This document shows, piece after piece, positions 36,854 through 46,048 of a stretch of 64,000 bases of DNA (the first letter of the stretch is position 1; each line of letters opens with the position of its first letter). Source of the DNA: Anaerostipes sp. MSJ-23 (GTDB taxonomy: Bacteria > Bacillota > Clostridia > Lachnospirales > Lachnospiraceae); contig NZ_JAHLPY010000002.1 in NCBI RefSeq assembly GCF_018918155.1, positions 248,001 through 312,000 on the forward strand. Reading direction: 5' to 3'. The translations under genes were made by a program, and so were the position numbers. The notes below the pieces were generated by a model that was given only the letters and a program-made list of their open reading frames with translations, ran no database searches and was not told the DNA's origin.

Positions 36854-37759
36854 ATGGCACAGAAATTTAAATCAGGATTTGTAACATTTATCGGTCGGCC
36901 AAACGTTGGAAAATCAACATTGATGAATCGTCTTATTGGTCAGAAGATTGCAATTACTTCAAGCAAACCTCAGACAACGAGAAATAGAATTCAGACGGTA
37001 TATACCGATGAGCGTGGACAGATCATATTCTTAGATACCCCAGGAATCAATCGTGCAAAAAATAAACTGGGAGATTATATGCTTAAGGTTGCAGAACGTA
37101 CATTAAATGAAGTTGATGTCGTCTTATGGCTTGTAGAGCCAAGCACATTTATTGGAGGAGGAGAGCGTTATATTATTGAGCAGCTGTCCACAGTAAAAAC
37201 TCCAATTATCCTTGTTATTAACAAAATTGATACGGTAGAAGAAAAAGAAATTTTTGAAGCAATTAATACTTATAAAGATGTATGCAATTTTGCAGAAATT
37301 ATTCCGGTATCTGCATTAAAAGGCAAAAATACCGATGATGTGATTGATACTATTTTTAAATACTTGGAAGAAGGTCCGATGTATTTTGATGAAGATACCA
37401 TTACAGATCAGCCAGAACGACAGATTTGTGCAGAGTTGATTCGTGAAAAGGCCCTTCGTTGTTTAAGTCAGGAAATTCCTCATGGAATTGCTGTCGTCAT
37501 TGATTCTATGAAAACAAGGCGGCATGGTCATATCATGGATATTGATGCAACCATTATCTGTGAAAGAGATTCTCATAAGGGAATTATTATTGGAAAACAG
37601 GGATCTATGTTGAAAAAAATTGGAAGCCAGGCACGTGTGGAGATGGAAAATCTTCTGGATATAAAAATTAATCTTCAGATTTGGGTAAAAGTAAAGAAAG
37701 ACTGGAGAGATAGTGATCTTCTTTTGAAGAATTACGGGTATGATAAGAAAGAAGTTTAA
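36854..37759 (+). CDS. era: GTPase Era
   Basis: Ribosome-assembly GTPase that binds the 3' end of 16S rRNA. G1 is GRPNVGKST (about residues 13-21), G3 is DTPGI (about 61-65), and G4 is NKID (about 121-124). The C-terminal KH domain contains IIIGKQGSMLKKIG. Length is 301 aa, normal. recO starts two bases after its stop, the conserved era-recO pair. Confidence 0.96.
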   Translation: MAQKFKSGFVTFIGRPNVGKSTLMNRLIGQKIAITSSKPQTTRNRIQTVYTDERGQIIFLDTPGINRAKNKLGDYMLKVAERTLNEVDVVLWLVEPSTFIGGGERYIIEQLSTVKTPIILVINKIDTVEEKEIFEAINTYKDVCNFAEIIPVSALKGKNTDDVIDTIFKYLEEGPMYFDEDTITDQPERQICAELIREKALRCLSQEIPHGIAVVIDSMKTRRHGHIMDIDATIICERDSHKGIIIGKQGSMLKKIGSQARVEMENLLDIKINLQIWVKVKKDWRDSDLLLKNYGYDKKEV

Positions 37760-37761
37760 AT

Positions 37762-38487
37762 ATGAGCCAGGAAATCAAGGTCACTGGTCTTGTTTTACAG
37801 GCCGGTAATATTGGAGAATATGATAAAAGGATTGTATTACTCACAAAAGAGCGGGGAAGAATCTCCGCTTTTGCCCGTGGGGCTAAAAAAGCAACAAGTT
37901 CTTATGCAGCTGCATGCCAGCCATTTACATTTGGGACATTTTCTCTTTATGAGGGAAAAAATTCTTTTAATGTAATGTGGGCGAAAGTGGATCATTATTT
38001 TGAAGAATTAAAGAGAGATTTGGATCTGATTTACTATGCCAGTTATTTTTGTGAGTTTGCCTCTTACTTGACAAGAGAAAATAGTGATGAATTTGAGATT
38101 CTCAAACTTCTTTATCAAAGTTTAAGGGCACTGGAAAAGAATACCATTGATCCGGCACTGATCCGTTGTGTTTATGAAGTAAAGATTATGGCGCTTTATG
38201 GACTTGGCATGGAAGTATTTCAGTGTGTTCGTTGTCAAAAAAAAGAAAACTTAACTGGATTTTCACCACAAGAAGGCGGCGTTGTATGCACTTCTTGTCA
38301 AAAGAATCTGCTTCCGGTGGGACCATCAACGCTTTACACACTTCAATATATCCTGTGCACACCGATTGAGAGGTTATATACTTTTCGTGTAAGTAATGAA
38401 GTCCTTGGAGAACTTCAAAAAATAATAAAGGCATTTCTTGAAGTGCATATTGAGCACATATTTCAATCGCTTGTATTTATTGAGTAA
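37762..38487 (+). CDS. recO: DNA repair protein RecO
   Basis: Loads RecA with RecR at single-strand gaps. It has an N-terminal OB fold (TGLVLQAGNIGEYDKRIVLLTKERG), a helical core and a four-cysteine zinc finger (CVRCQKK and CTSCQ, about residues 153-178). Length is 241 aa, typical. Confidence 0.93.
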   Translation: MSQEIKVTGLVLQAGNIGEYDKRIVLLTKERGRISAFARGAKKATSSYAAACQPFTFGTFSLYEGKNSFNVMWAKVDHYFEELKRDLDLIYYASYFCEFASYLTRENSDEFEILKLLYQSLRALEKNTIDPALIRCVYEVKIMALYGLGMEVFQCVRCQKKENLTGFSPQEGGVVCTSCQKNLLPVGPSTLYTLQYILCTPIERLYTFRVSNEVLGELQKIIKAFLEVHIEHIFQSLVFIE

Positions 38488-38491
38488 AAAG

Positions 38492-38547
38492 AAAGCTCCG
38501 AAGCTGTTGTTAAAAAGGAGCAGACAACAGCTTGGAGCTTTTATAAT
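38492..38547. terminator. Bidirectional terminator between recO and the XRE gene
   Basis: A 19-bp near-perfect stem (about 38492-38510 with 38524-38542) with A- and T-rich flanks, between two convergent genes. Confidence 0.85.
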
Positions 38548-38566
38548 TTTTTTGAAATGAAAAATA

Positions 38567-38899
38567 TTATTTACATAAAATACGCAGTACTTTTACAAAT
38601 TTTTCTTTATCGTCAGTAGAGAATTTCTCTAAAAGACGAAGAATTTCTTTGTTTAACACGTTATCTTTTTCGCCGTTTTCGTCAGATTCTGGACGAAGCA
38701 GATAATCAATAGATACATTCAGGAGTTTTGCGTAGTAAGATAAAACACGAAGGTTCATCTTAACACGATCATTTTCAATGTTACTGATGAATGCAACGGT
38801 TACGTCGAGAGCATCAGCAATCTGTTCCTGTGTGTAGCCTGCCTGTTTACGCAGAGTTTTCATTCGTTTACCAACATTGGTGTAATCAATTTGATACAT
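38567..38899 (-). CDS. XRE-family helix-turn-helix regulator
   Basis: A 110-aa regulator with one HTH_3 domain (about residues 8-62: GKRMKTLRKQAGYTQEQIADALDV, FISNIENDRVKMNL) and an acidic helical C-terminus that may mediate dimers. It resembles the 27882 regulator in layout. The ribosome binding site GAAAGGGAAAT lies upstream. The promoter region it shares with glyQS (38900-39094) has repeated TATAAT-like and ATTAG/TAGTAT sequences, but no operator stands out clearly. Confidence 0.85.
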   Translation of the reverse strand: MYQIDYTNVGKRMKTLRKQAGYTQEQIADALDVTVAFISNIENDRVKMNLRVLSYYAKLLNVSIDYLLRPESDENGEKDNVLNKEILRLLEKFSTDDKEKFVKVLRILCK

Positions 38900-39094
38900 G
38901 GTTCATTTCCCTTTCTTCATATCTCCTAATGGTTGATATTAGCATTATAATATAAAGGAAACAAAAAAGTAATATTCAATTAGTATAATTATGATACTTT
39001 AAAATATTAGAAACTGAAATATACCTTGAAAAAATATTCATTACAAGATACAATGAAACATAATAAACAAAAAGAACGAAGAGGTAAAGCATTT

Positions 39095-40483
39095 ATGAAA
39101 TTAACAATGGAGAAAATCGTTAACTTAGCTAAGGTTCGTGGATTCGTATACAGCGGTTCCGAAATCTATGGAGGATTAGCAAATACATGGGACTATGGAA
39201 ATCTGGGTGTGGAATTAAAAAACAATGTAAAACGTGCATGGTGGAAAAAATTTATTCAGGAAAGTCCATATAATGTTGGTGTAGACTGTGCGATTTTAAT
39301 GAATCCACAGACATGGGTAGCTTCTGGACATCTTGGAAGTTTTTCAGATCCACTGATGGATTGTAAAGAATGTCATGAGCGTTTTCGCGCAGATAAATTG
39401 ATTGAAGATTATATGCAGGATCATGGTATGGAACTGGAAGGATCTGTTGATGGATGGTCAAAAGAACAGATGGAAAATTTCATCAAAGATAATGATGTAT
39501 GTTGTCCATCTTGCGGTAAGAAAAATTTCACAGAAATCCGCGAATTTAACCTGATGTTTAAGACATTTCAGGGAGTTACAGAAGATGCAAAAAGTACAGT
39601 ATATCTTCGTCCGGAAACTGCACAGGGAATCTTTGTAAACTTCAAAAATGTACAAAGAACATCTAGAAAGAAAATTCCATTTGGAATCGGACAGATCGGA
39701 AAATCTTTCCGTAATGAAATTACACCTGGAAACTTTACATTCCGTACACGTGAATTTGAACAGATGGAACTGGAATTCTTCTGTGAGCCAGATACAGATC
39801 TTGAATGGTTTGAATATTGGAGAAATTATTGTGTAAATTGGCTGAAGACATTGGGAATCAAAGATGACCACATGAGAGTTCGTGATCATGAAAAAGAAGA
39901 ATTATCTCATTATTCAAAAGCAACTTCTGATATTGAATTCTTATTCCCATTCGGATGGGGTGAATTATGGGGAATTGCAGACCGAACAGATTATGATTTA
40001 AAACAACATCAGAATACATCTGGTGAGGATTTGACATATTTTGATGATGAAAAGAAGGAAAGATATCTTCCTTATGTTATTGAACCATCTTTAGGAGCAG
40101 ACCGTGTAACACTTGCATTCCTATGTGCTGCTTATGATGAAGAAGAGCTGGAAGGTGGGGATACAAGAACTGTCCTTCATTTCCATCCTGCGATTGCTCC
40201 TGTAAAAATTGGAGTTCTTCCATTATCAAAGAAATTAAGTGAAGGTGCTATGAAGGTTTATGAACAGCTAACAAAACAGTACAACTGTGAATTCGATGAA
40301 AGAGGAAATATCGGAAAACGTTATCGTAGACAGGATGAAATTGGTACACCATATTGTGTTACTTTTGACTTTGATTCTTTAGAAGATGGGGCAGTGACTG
40401 TTCGTGATCGTGATACTATGGAACAGGAACGTGTAAAAATCGAAGATTTGAAGGCATACTTTGAAGAAAAATTTGCTTACTAA
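39095..40483 (+). CDS. glyQS: Glycyl-tRNA synthetase (alpha-dimer type)
   Basis: Charges tRNA-Gly. It is the single-chain class II enzyme of Firmicutes, not the two-gene form. Motif 2 is [10 protein letters not shown] followed by [14 protein letters not shown], and motif 3 is [13 protein letters not shown]. The C-terminal anticodon-binding domain contains [10 protein letters not shown] and [15 protein letters not shown]. Start 39095 follows GAGGTAAAG, dropping 23 unconserved residues of the open frame. Length is 462 aa. No T-box leader is visible upstream. Confidence 0.95.
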   Translation: MKLTMEKIVNLAKVRGFVYSGSEIYGGLANTWDYGNLGVELKNNVKRAWWKKFIQESPYNVGVDCAILMNPQTWVASGHLGSFSDPLMDCKECHERFRADKLIEDYMQDHGMELEGSVDGWSKEQMENFIKDNDVCCPSCGKKNFTEIREFNLMFKTFQGVTEDAKSTVYLRPETAQGIFVNFKNVQRTSRKKIPFGIGQIGKSFRNEITPGNFTFRTREFEQMELEFFCEPDTDLEWFEYWRNYCVNWLKTLGIKDDHMRVRDHEKEELSHYSKATSDIEFLFPFGWGELWGIADRTDYDLKQHQNTSGEDLTYFDDEKKERYLPYVIEPSLGADRVTLAFLCAAYDEEELEGGDTRTVLHFHPAIAPVKIGVLPLSKKLSEGAMKVYEQLTKQYNCEFDERGNIGKRYRRQDEIGTPYCVTFDFDSLEDGAVTVRDRDTMEQERVKIEDLKAYFEEKFAY

Positions 40484-40493
40484 ATAACATCAT

Positions 40494-40522
40494 AACCCCG
40501 GACATTGTTCCGGGGTATTTTT
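40494..40522 (+). terminator. Terminator after glyQS
   Basis: A GC-rich stem of about 9 bp (ACCCCGGA with TCCGGGGT) and a six-base loop, followed by a T-rich tract. Confidence 0.88.
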
Positions 40523-40545
40523 ATCTAAACAAAAGGAGTGCGGAT

Positions 40546-41439
40546 ATGCAGACCGGAATTGTAGATATTGGATCAAATACGATGAGACTTGTTTTATATG
40601 ATATTGGAAAGGGACGTTATAAGAAGTTAATTTCAAAGAAAAAAATGACAGGTTTAGCAGGATATGTAACAGACGGACAGCTAAGTAGCCAAGGGGTGAA
40701 AAAACTTATCAAGACATTGAATAGTTTTAAAAAAACAGCACAGGCATTTCAGATTAAGAAGATGTATTATTTTGCAACGGCATCTCTGCGTAATATTGAT
40801 AATTCAAAAGAAGTACTGAAAAAAGTAAAAAAAGAAACGGGAATTTGTATTGAATTGATTTCCGGAGAAGAGGAAGGATATCTTGATTATTATGCAGTCT
40901 CACAGGAAATGCATCTGGAGAAAGGAATTCTGATTGATGTCGGAGGAGGAAGTAGTGAACTGGTAGGATTTCGCAATGGAAAAGTGCTTGGCAATAAATC
41001 ACTTCCAATCGGATCTCTTAGTCTTTATCGTCAATATGTGCATGGAATTTTGCCAACATTGGAAGAACGCAAGGAGATGCAGAAAGTCATCGATGAACAG
41101 CTTCAAAATTATGGAGAAATTCAACAGAGAAAGACGATGATTGGAATCGGAGGATCCGTTCGAGCAGCACATATGTTGATACAGGATCTCATTGGGACAA
41201 ATAAAAGAGAAAACAAATTTTTCAGGGAAGATTTGATAGAGCTTCTTCATATGATGGAAGAGAGTGAAAAAGAATTTATAAGACAGATGCTAAAAAGAAA
41301 ACCAGATCGTCTCCACACCATTGTTCCAGGAATTTTAATTGTTGGAAAGTTAATGGATTTTTGTGGAAGCGAAGAAATTTTTGTCAGTGATGTCGGAATC
41401 CGCGAAGGATTTTTAAAGAAAAGAGTGATGGAGGAATAA
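40546..41439 (+). CDS. ppx: Exopolyphosphatase/GppA-family phosphatase
   Basis: Member of the Ppx/GppA actin-like ATPase superfamily that hydrolyses polyphosphate or pppGpp. Motifs are VDIGSNTMRLVLYD (residues 4-17), ATASLRN, ISGEEEGYLDY, LIDVGGGSSELV and MIGIGGSVRAAH. At 297 aa it is the short form without the C-terminal HD-like domain. It overlaps the next gene's region by one base, so it is paired with ppk. This pairing favours polyphosphate as substrate. Confidence 0.9.
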   Translation: MQTGIVDIGSNTMRLVLYDIGKGRYKKLISKKKMTGLAGYVTDGQLSSQGVKKLIKTLNSFKKTAQAFQIKKMYYFATASLRNIDNSKEVLKKVKKETGICIELISGEEEGYLDYYAVSQEMHLEKGILIDVGGGSSELVGFRNGKVLGNKSLPIGSLSLYRQYVHGILPTLEERKEMQKVIDEQLQNYGEIQQRKTMIGIGGSVRAAHMLIQDLIGTNKRENKFFREDLIELLHMMEESEKEFIRQMLKRKPDRLHTIVPGILIVGKLMDFCGSEEIFVSDVGIREGFLKKRVMEE

Positions 41440-41440
41440 T

Positions 41441-43564
41441 ATGGCAAAACATTATGATTATTCTTATACACAGGATAGGGAGTTGTCTTGGCTGAAATTT
41501 AATGAAAGGGTTCTTGCGGAAGCAGGAAAATCAACCGTTCCGATTTTTGAACGATTAAAATTTCTTGAAATTTTTACGAATAATCTGGATGAATTTTTTA
41601 TGGTTAGGGTTGGAAGTATTCATGAAATGAGTCTGATTCATGATAATCATCATGATATTCGGTCAAATCTGACACCGGATGAACAACTCATCCAGATATC
41701 AGAACATGTGAGACCTATGTATCGTATGAAAGATCGGATTTTTGAAAATGTTTCAACGCAATTAAAAAAGATAGGAATTGAGCAGTGTACTTTTGCAGAT
41801 CTCACAAAAGATGAAAAGAAATATTTAAAGAACTATTTTGAAGTAATGATTTTACCGGTACTTTCTCCAATTGTCATTGGAAAACAACATCCTTTTCCGC
41901 ATATTCAAAATAAAATTTTACATGTTGGCTTGCTTTTAAAGAAAAAGGAAAAAGAAGCTTTTGGATTGATTGCTGTGCCAAAAGATTTAGACCGTATGAT
42001 CTTTATGAAAGATAATCATAGCCTTCGTTTTATTTTGCTGGAAGATGTGATTGCAGAATTTTGCGATATACTTTTTGAAAATTATACGATCGAGGCAAAA
42101 ACAATCCTTTGTGTAACAAGAAGTGCAGATATTAATCCGGACGATGAAATTTATGAAAATACAAGTGATTATCGGGAACATATGCGTCAGATTATAAGGA
42201 TGCGTAGTCGACTCAAACCAATTCGATTGGAATTTTACAAAAAAGGGAATGCATGGATTGAAAAATATTTAATGGAGAAATTAGATATTTCAAAAAATGA
42301 TGTTTTTAAAAGCAGTACACCGCTGGATTTAAAATATGTTTATTCGCTGGTTGATAAGGTTCCGGATTCACAAAGAAAAAAAGGATGTGATCGTCCATTC
42401 CGGCCTGCCCTGAACCGTGATCTGATTCCTGGACAGTCTATCACAAAACAGATTTTACAGAGAGATAAACTTCTGTTTTTCCCATTTGAATCCATTGATC
42501 CTTTTGTACAGCTTTTGAGGGAAAGCGCGCATGATAAAGAAACGATTTCTATAAAGATTACGATTTATCGTTTGGCAAAACAGGCAAAAATTGTAAAATA
42601 TCTTTGTGAAGCAGCTGAAAATGGAAAAGAAGTTGTTGTCTTAATGGAACTTCGTGCGAGATTTGATGAAGAAAATAATATTAATTATTCAGAAATTTTG
42701 GAACAGGCTGGATGTAAAGTGATGTATGGAATAGAAGACTATAAAGTACATTCAAAGGTTTGTCTAATTACAAAGAAAAATAATAAAGGAATTTATTATA
42801 TTACACAAATCGGAACAGGAAATTATAATGAGAGTACATCAAAAATCTATACAGATTTAAGTCTTATGACAGCATCCAAAGAAATTGGGCAGGATGCTAC
42901 ACGATTCTTCAACAATGTGGCTGTTTTTAATTTGGAGGGAACTTATCAACACCTTCTCGTTTCGCCATCAACTTTAAAAGAAGGAATCTTAAAACATATT
43001 TATAGAGAACGAATGAAAGCAGAAAGCTTTCAACCTTGTGGTATTTTTATGAAGATGAATTCTCTGACAGATCGACAGATCATTGATGCTCTTTCGGAGG
43101 CATCTTGTGCGGGAGTTCCCATTTTCCTGCTAGTCCGTGGTATTTGCTGTATTCGCCCAGGAATTTCTGGAAAGACAGAAAATATTCAGGTAGAGAGTAT
43201 TGTTGGAAGATTCCTAGAACATTCTAGGATCTATGCTTTTGGTGTAGATGAAGAGATGGAAATTTTTATTTCTTCAGCTGATATGATGACAAGAAATACA
43301 AAACGTCGTGTGGAGGTTGCATGTCCAGTTTATGATCCAGTATTAAAGCAGCGTTTGAAAAAAATAATGAAGGTGTTACGCGCAGATAATATTCAGTCCA
43401 TGAAATTGCTTTCGGATGGAACTTATGTTTCTAAATGGAAAGAAGGAGAGACACCGATTAATTCGCAGATTTATTTTCTGAATGCGGCTAGGAGAAACCA
43501 GAAAAAGAAATCGGAAGAAAAAAGAAATGTTTTTCAATACATTCGTAAATATTTAAAAAAATAA
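41441..43564 (+). CDS. ppk: Polyphosphate kinase 1
   Basis: Reversibly makes polyphosphate from ATP. The N-terminal domain starts RELSWLKFNERVL. The phospholipase D-like core has VHSKVCLI (autophosphorylated His, about residue 440) and a second His in RFLEHSRIYAFG. RLAKQAKIVKYLCEAAENGKEVVVLMELRARFDEE is the conserved central block. Length is 707 aa, normal. It is one base after ppx. Confidence 0.95.
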   Translation: MAKHYDYSYTQDRELSWLKFNERVLAEAGKSTVPIFERLKFLEIFTNNLDEFFMVRVGSIHEMSLIHDNHHDIRSNLTPDEQLIQISEHVRPMYRMKDRIFENVSTQLKKIGIEQCTFADLTKDEKKYLKNYFEVMILPVLSPIVIGKQHPFPHIQNKILHVGLLLKKKEKEAFGLIAVPKDLDRMIFMKDNHSLRFILLEDVIAEFCDILFENYTIEAKTILCVTRSADINPDDEIYENTSDYREHMRQIIRMRSRLKPIRLEFYKKGNAWIEKYLMEKLDISKNDVFKSSTPLDLKYVYSLVDKVPDSQRKKGCDRPFRPALNRDLIPGQSITKQILQRDKLLFFPFESIDPFVQLLRESAHDKETISIKITIYRLAKQAKIVKYLCEAAENGKEVVVLMELRARFDEENNINYSEILEQAGCKVMYGIEDYKVHSKVCLITKKNNKGIYYITQIGTGNYNESTSKIYTDLSLMTASKEIGQDATRFFNNVAVFNLEGTYQHLLVSPSTLKEGILKHIYRERMKAESFQPCGIFMKMNSLTDRQIIDALSEASCAGVPIFLLVRGICCIRPGISGKTENIQVESIVGRFLEHSRIYAFGVDEEMEIFISSADMMTRNTKRRVEVACPVYDPVLKQRLKKIMKVLRADNIQSMKLLSDGTYVSKWKEGETPINSQIYFLNAARRNQKKKSEEKRNVFQYIRKYLKK

Positions 43565-43651
43565 TTTAAGAAAAATGTAAGGAAAATGATAGTGATTTTT
43601 TTCTCTCATCGGTTATACTAATACCATTGAAGCAAAATGGAGGATATGGTC

Positions 43652-44098
43652 ATGAGAAAAGTGGTATTTAATAAAAAATTTTTGGTAGCTGTAGGATTAT
43701 GTTTATCAGTAGCAGGAGGATTTGCATTAAAACAACGAATTAGTACAAAGGCATCCGATCACAGTTTTCAGGTAAATGGAATGAATGTAACGATTCAGAA
43801 ATGTGAAGGAACTTCTCAGGAAATTATGGAGGAGGATGTGGACGAGACGATCTCAAATGAAGTGATGTCTATGGAAGAGAAGGGATATAAATACGAGATT
43901 GGAGATACCATTGAGACAAAATATACAGATTTTACACCGATGATGAAAGAAGTCAATGATGAGATGGCATATAATGCATTTGGTGGTATCACATCAAAAA
44001 GTGGTAAAAATTATATTGTTATTGTAAAATCTCAGCAGAAGTTAACACAAAATGATTTGGAAACTGTCGCAGAAACTGTGAAAGACCAAGTAAAATAA
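43652..44098 (+). CDS. Small exported or membrane-anchored protein, unknown function
   Basis: A 148-aa protein with a basic N-terminus and one hydrophobic helix (about residues 8-27: FLVAVGLCLSVAGGFAL), then an acidic soluble domain. The middle EEDVDETISNEVMSMEEKGYKYEIGDTIETKY and a final QKLTQNDLETVAETVKDQ show no motif I recognise. Start 43652 follows GGAGG. A TTATACT -10-like sequence lies upstream near 43612. It is not a known ppk partner. Confidence 0.65.
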   Translation: MRKVVFNKKFLVAVGLCLSVAGGFALKQRISTKASDHSFQVNGMNVTIQKCEGTSQEIMEEDVDETISNEVMSMEEKGYKYEIGDTIETKYTDFTPMMKEVNDEMAYNAFGGITSKSGKNYIVIVKSQQKLTQNDLETVAETVKDQVK

Positions 44099-44121
44099 CA
44101 CAAAATAAGAAGTATGTGTTT

Positions 44122-44138
44122 GGTTCTTTTTGAACTTT
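44122..44138 (-). repeat. 17-bp inverted repeat, left copy
   Basis: GGTTCTTTTTGAACTTT here is the exact reverse complement of 45964-45980. Each copy has an internal GTTC-N5-GAAC palindrome. The two copies bracket the decayed V4R and GGDEF genes. Confidence 0.6.
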
Positions 44139-44149
44139 GGGTGTAATGT

Positions 44150-44190
44150 AGAAAAAGTAGATATGAAAATATCTGCTTTTTCTTTTTTTG
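44150..44190 (+). terminator. Terminator after the small exported protein gene
   Basis: A 15-bp near-perfect stem (44150-44164 with 44169-44183), tight four-base loop, followed by a T-run. Confidence 0.85.
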
Positions 44191-44268
44191 AATAGATTTA
44201 ACAGATATGATTATAATAAATAAGTAAGATTAAGATAAGAAAAACGTTACAAGACAAAATGGAATTAA

Positions 44269-44297
44269 TTGAAGACATAAAACAAAAATGTTATACT
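44269..44297 (+). promoter_or_regulatory. Promoter of the V4R-GGDEF unit
   Basis: TTGAAG (44269-44274), 17-base spacer, TATACT (44292-44297). It survives although both downstream genes are interrupted. Confidence 0.6.
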
Positions 44298-44349
44298 AAA
44301 ATCATGCAAAAACAGAGGGGTAAATATAAAAGGAAGTCAGGGATAAGAC

Positions 44350-44895
44350 ATAATAGATAACATTTTTTTGGCAGATAAGAAGCCGATTCAATTTGAGGAA
44401 TATTTACAATATAATGAGGAAAGCAGAGAGAATCTAGGAGAAGAACTTCCAGTATTAGTTTATCGTTTATTGGAATATTCTATTAAAGAAGAATTAATAC
44501 AGTAATTTGGAAAAGAGGTACAGGTAGATCTATTCCGAAAAGCAGGACGTAGAGCGGGAGAATATTTTGCGAAAAAAATGTTAAATATGGATCAGCCATT
44601 AGATCAGTTCGTTAGTGAACTACAGGCAAAGCTTCAGGAATTAAAGATTGGCGTGCTTCGAATTGAAGAGATTGATGAAGAGAATGGAAAAATCGTGCTA
44701 ACAGTAGCGGAAGATGCAGATTGCTCAGGATTACCAGTATTAGGGGAAACTGTATGCAACTATGATGAAGGATTTATCTCTGGAATTCTATCTTGCTATT
44801 CAGGAAAAAATTATACAGCAGTTGAAATTGATTGTTGGGCAACGGGAGACAGAGTATGTAGATTTAATGCAGAAATAGAGGAAAATGATCAATAG
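44350..44895 (+). pseudogene. V4R (4-vinyl reductase-like) domain protein, interrupted by TAA
   Basis: One frame runs from about 44350 to the TGA ending at 44895. It carries an in-frame TAA at 44503-44505 and an ATA where a start codon is expected. Before the stop it reads NIFLADKKPIQFEEYLQY; after it, FGKEVQVDLFRKAGRRAGEYF, then a V4R domain with SGLPVLGETVCNYDEGFISGI and CWATGDRVCRFN. The family binds small ligands or metals and often pairs with signalling domains. Any product would start at an internal ATG (44578). The GGDEF gene follows 11 bases later. Confidence 0.7.
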
Positions 44896-44906
44896 AGGTT
44901 CAATGT

Positions 44907-45839
44907 ATGGTAGACAAAAATAGTGAATTACTGTTTGAATACCTCAGAAGTATTTTATATGATCCGAAGATAAAACAATTGGATATCGAAAGTCTGGATG
45001 AACCATTTCAGAAACTAGGACTAGGATTACAGTTTCTGGAGAAGGAAATTACAGAAATGAAAGAATATTCCGCGGCAATATCTAAAGGGAATCTTTTAGT
45101 AAAAGTCCCAGAAAAAGATAATCTGTTATGTGAAAATCTCAAAAATATTCATGCGAACCTGAAACATTTGACCTGGCAGGCAAAGCAAGTTGCAAAAGGA
45201 GACTATTCCCAGACCGTATCTTATTTAGGGGAATTTTCTGATGCATTTAACACAATGACAAAACAGCTGGAAGAAAGAGAAACCCGTTTAAAACAGGAAG
45301 CAGAAAAAGAAAAAGCTTATGCAAAGATGTTGAATCGTTATAATCAGGAACTGGAAGTAGAAGCAAATCAAGATGAACTGACGCAGATCGGAAACAGACA
45401 TTTCTTTATAGATAAGATGGAAAAATTGCTGAAAACAGATGAAGATCTAATTATATGCTACTGTGATCTGGATCATTTGAAATATATCAATGACAAATAT
45501 GGACATGCTGAAGGAGACTGGTATATTAGATATTTTGTAAAGATAGTGAAAAAACATATTCGTGAGCATGATATTTTTACGCGTATTGGAGGGGATGAGT
45601 TCTGTATTGTACTATGTGCATGCCCAGTGACAACGGCAATGGACAAAATAGAATAAATACAGACAATATTTCATGCAGATATAACAAAAGGATATCCGAA
45701 AAGTTTTAGCTGAGGTATTATTGAAGTTCCCAAGGAACGCAGAAATATTGAGGTAATGGATATCATCAAGCAAGCAGATGCGATGATGTATGAACAGAAA
45801 AAAACACATAAAAAGACGTATCAGTTAGAATTAAAATGA
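44907..45839 (+). pseudogene. GGDEF diguanylate cyclase, interrupted by TAA and TGA
   Basis: A 249-codon frame ends at TAA 45654-45656, inside the GGDEF domain. The same frame continues past it, past a TGA at 45711-45713, to a TGA at 45837-45839. The intact part has a helical/HAMP-like N-terminal region (about residues 1-135), a coiled coil, DELTQIGNRHFF and the active-site GGDEF (about residues 231-235). The lost part holds the expected GIIEVP and ADAMMYEQKK motifs. A truncated cyclase lacking these would probably not fold. It is a decayed c-di-GMP synthase. Confidence 0.8.
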
Positions 45840-45875
45840 TTATAAAAAGGGATTGTAAAATAAGTTCCTAATCAA

Positions 45876-45915
45876 AGAACGCCAGTTCCGGCGAATGCCG
45901 GTTCTAGCGTTCTTC
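45876..45915 (+). terminator. Strong hairpin after the GGDEF pseudogene
   Basis: A 17-bp stem with two mismatches (45876-45892 with 45897-45913) and a four-base loop. The following TCTCTTT tract is only moderately T-rich, so it may be a terminator or only a structured 3' end. Confidence 0.6.
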
Positions 45916-45963
45916 TCTTTAGGGAAGTTTTTAACAGTCCTCTTGTTTTAATTTGCTATCTAT

Positions 45964-45980
45964 AAAGTTCAAAAAGAACC
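45964..45980 (+). repeat. 17-bp inverted repeat, right copy
   Basis: AAAGTTCAAAAAGAACC, exact reverse complement of 44122-44138. It lies 16 bases upstream of the -35 of the pyrC promoter, so it could also be an operator. Confidence 0.6.
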
Positions 45981-45996
45981 TTCTTTTTCAGAAAAT

Positions 45997-46025
45997 TTGC
46001 ATGCTTCTTTTTTTGTTGATATAAT
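45997..46025 (+). promoter_or_regulatory. Promoter of pyrC
   Basis: TTGCAT (45997-46002), 17-base spacer, perfect TATAAT (46020-46025). The start codon follows after about 23 bases, so there is no room for a PyrR attenuator. Confidence 0.7.
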
Positions 46026-46048
46026 CTAAAAAACAAGGAGGTGCAATG

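Noticed and set aside
38900-39094. T-box leader for glyQS
   Set aside because: No specifier hairpin, no AGGGTGG-like T-box sequence and no terminator hairpin before the start codon.
44122-44138. LexA (SOS) box
   Set aside because: The Gram-positive SOS box is GAAC-N4-GTTC; here the order is GTTC-N5-GAAC.
45711-45713. TGA in the GGDEF gene read as selenocysteine
   Set aside because: There is a TAA 57 bases earlier in the same frame and no obvious SECIS hairpin just after the TGA.
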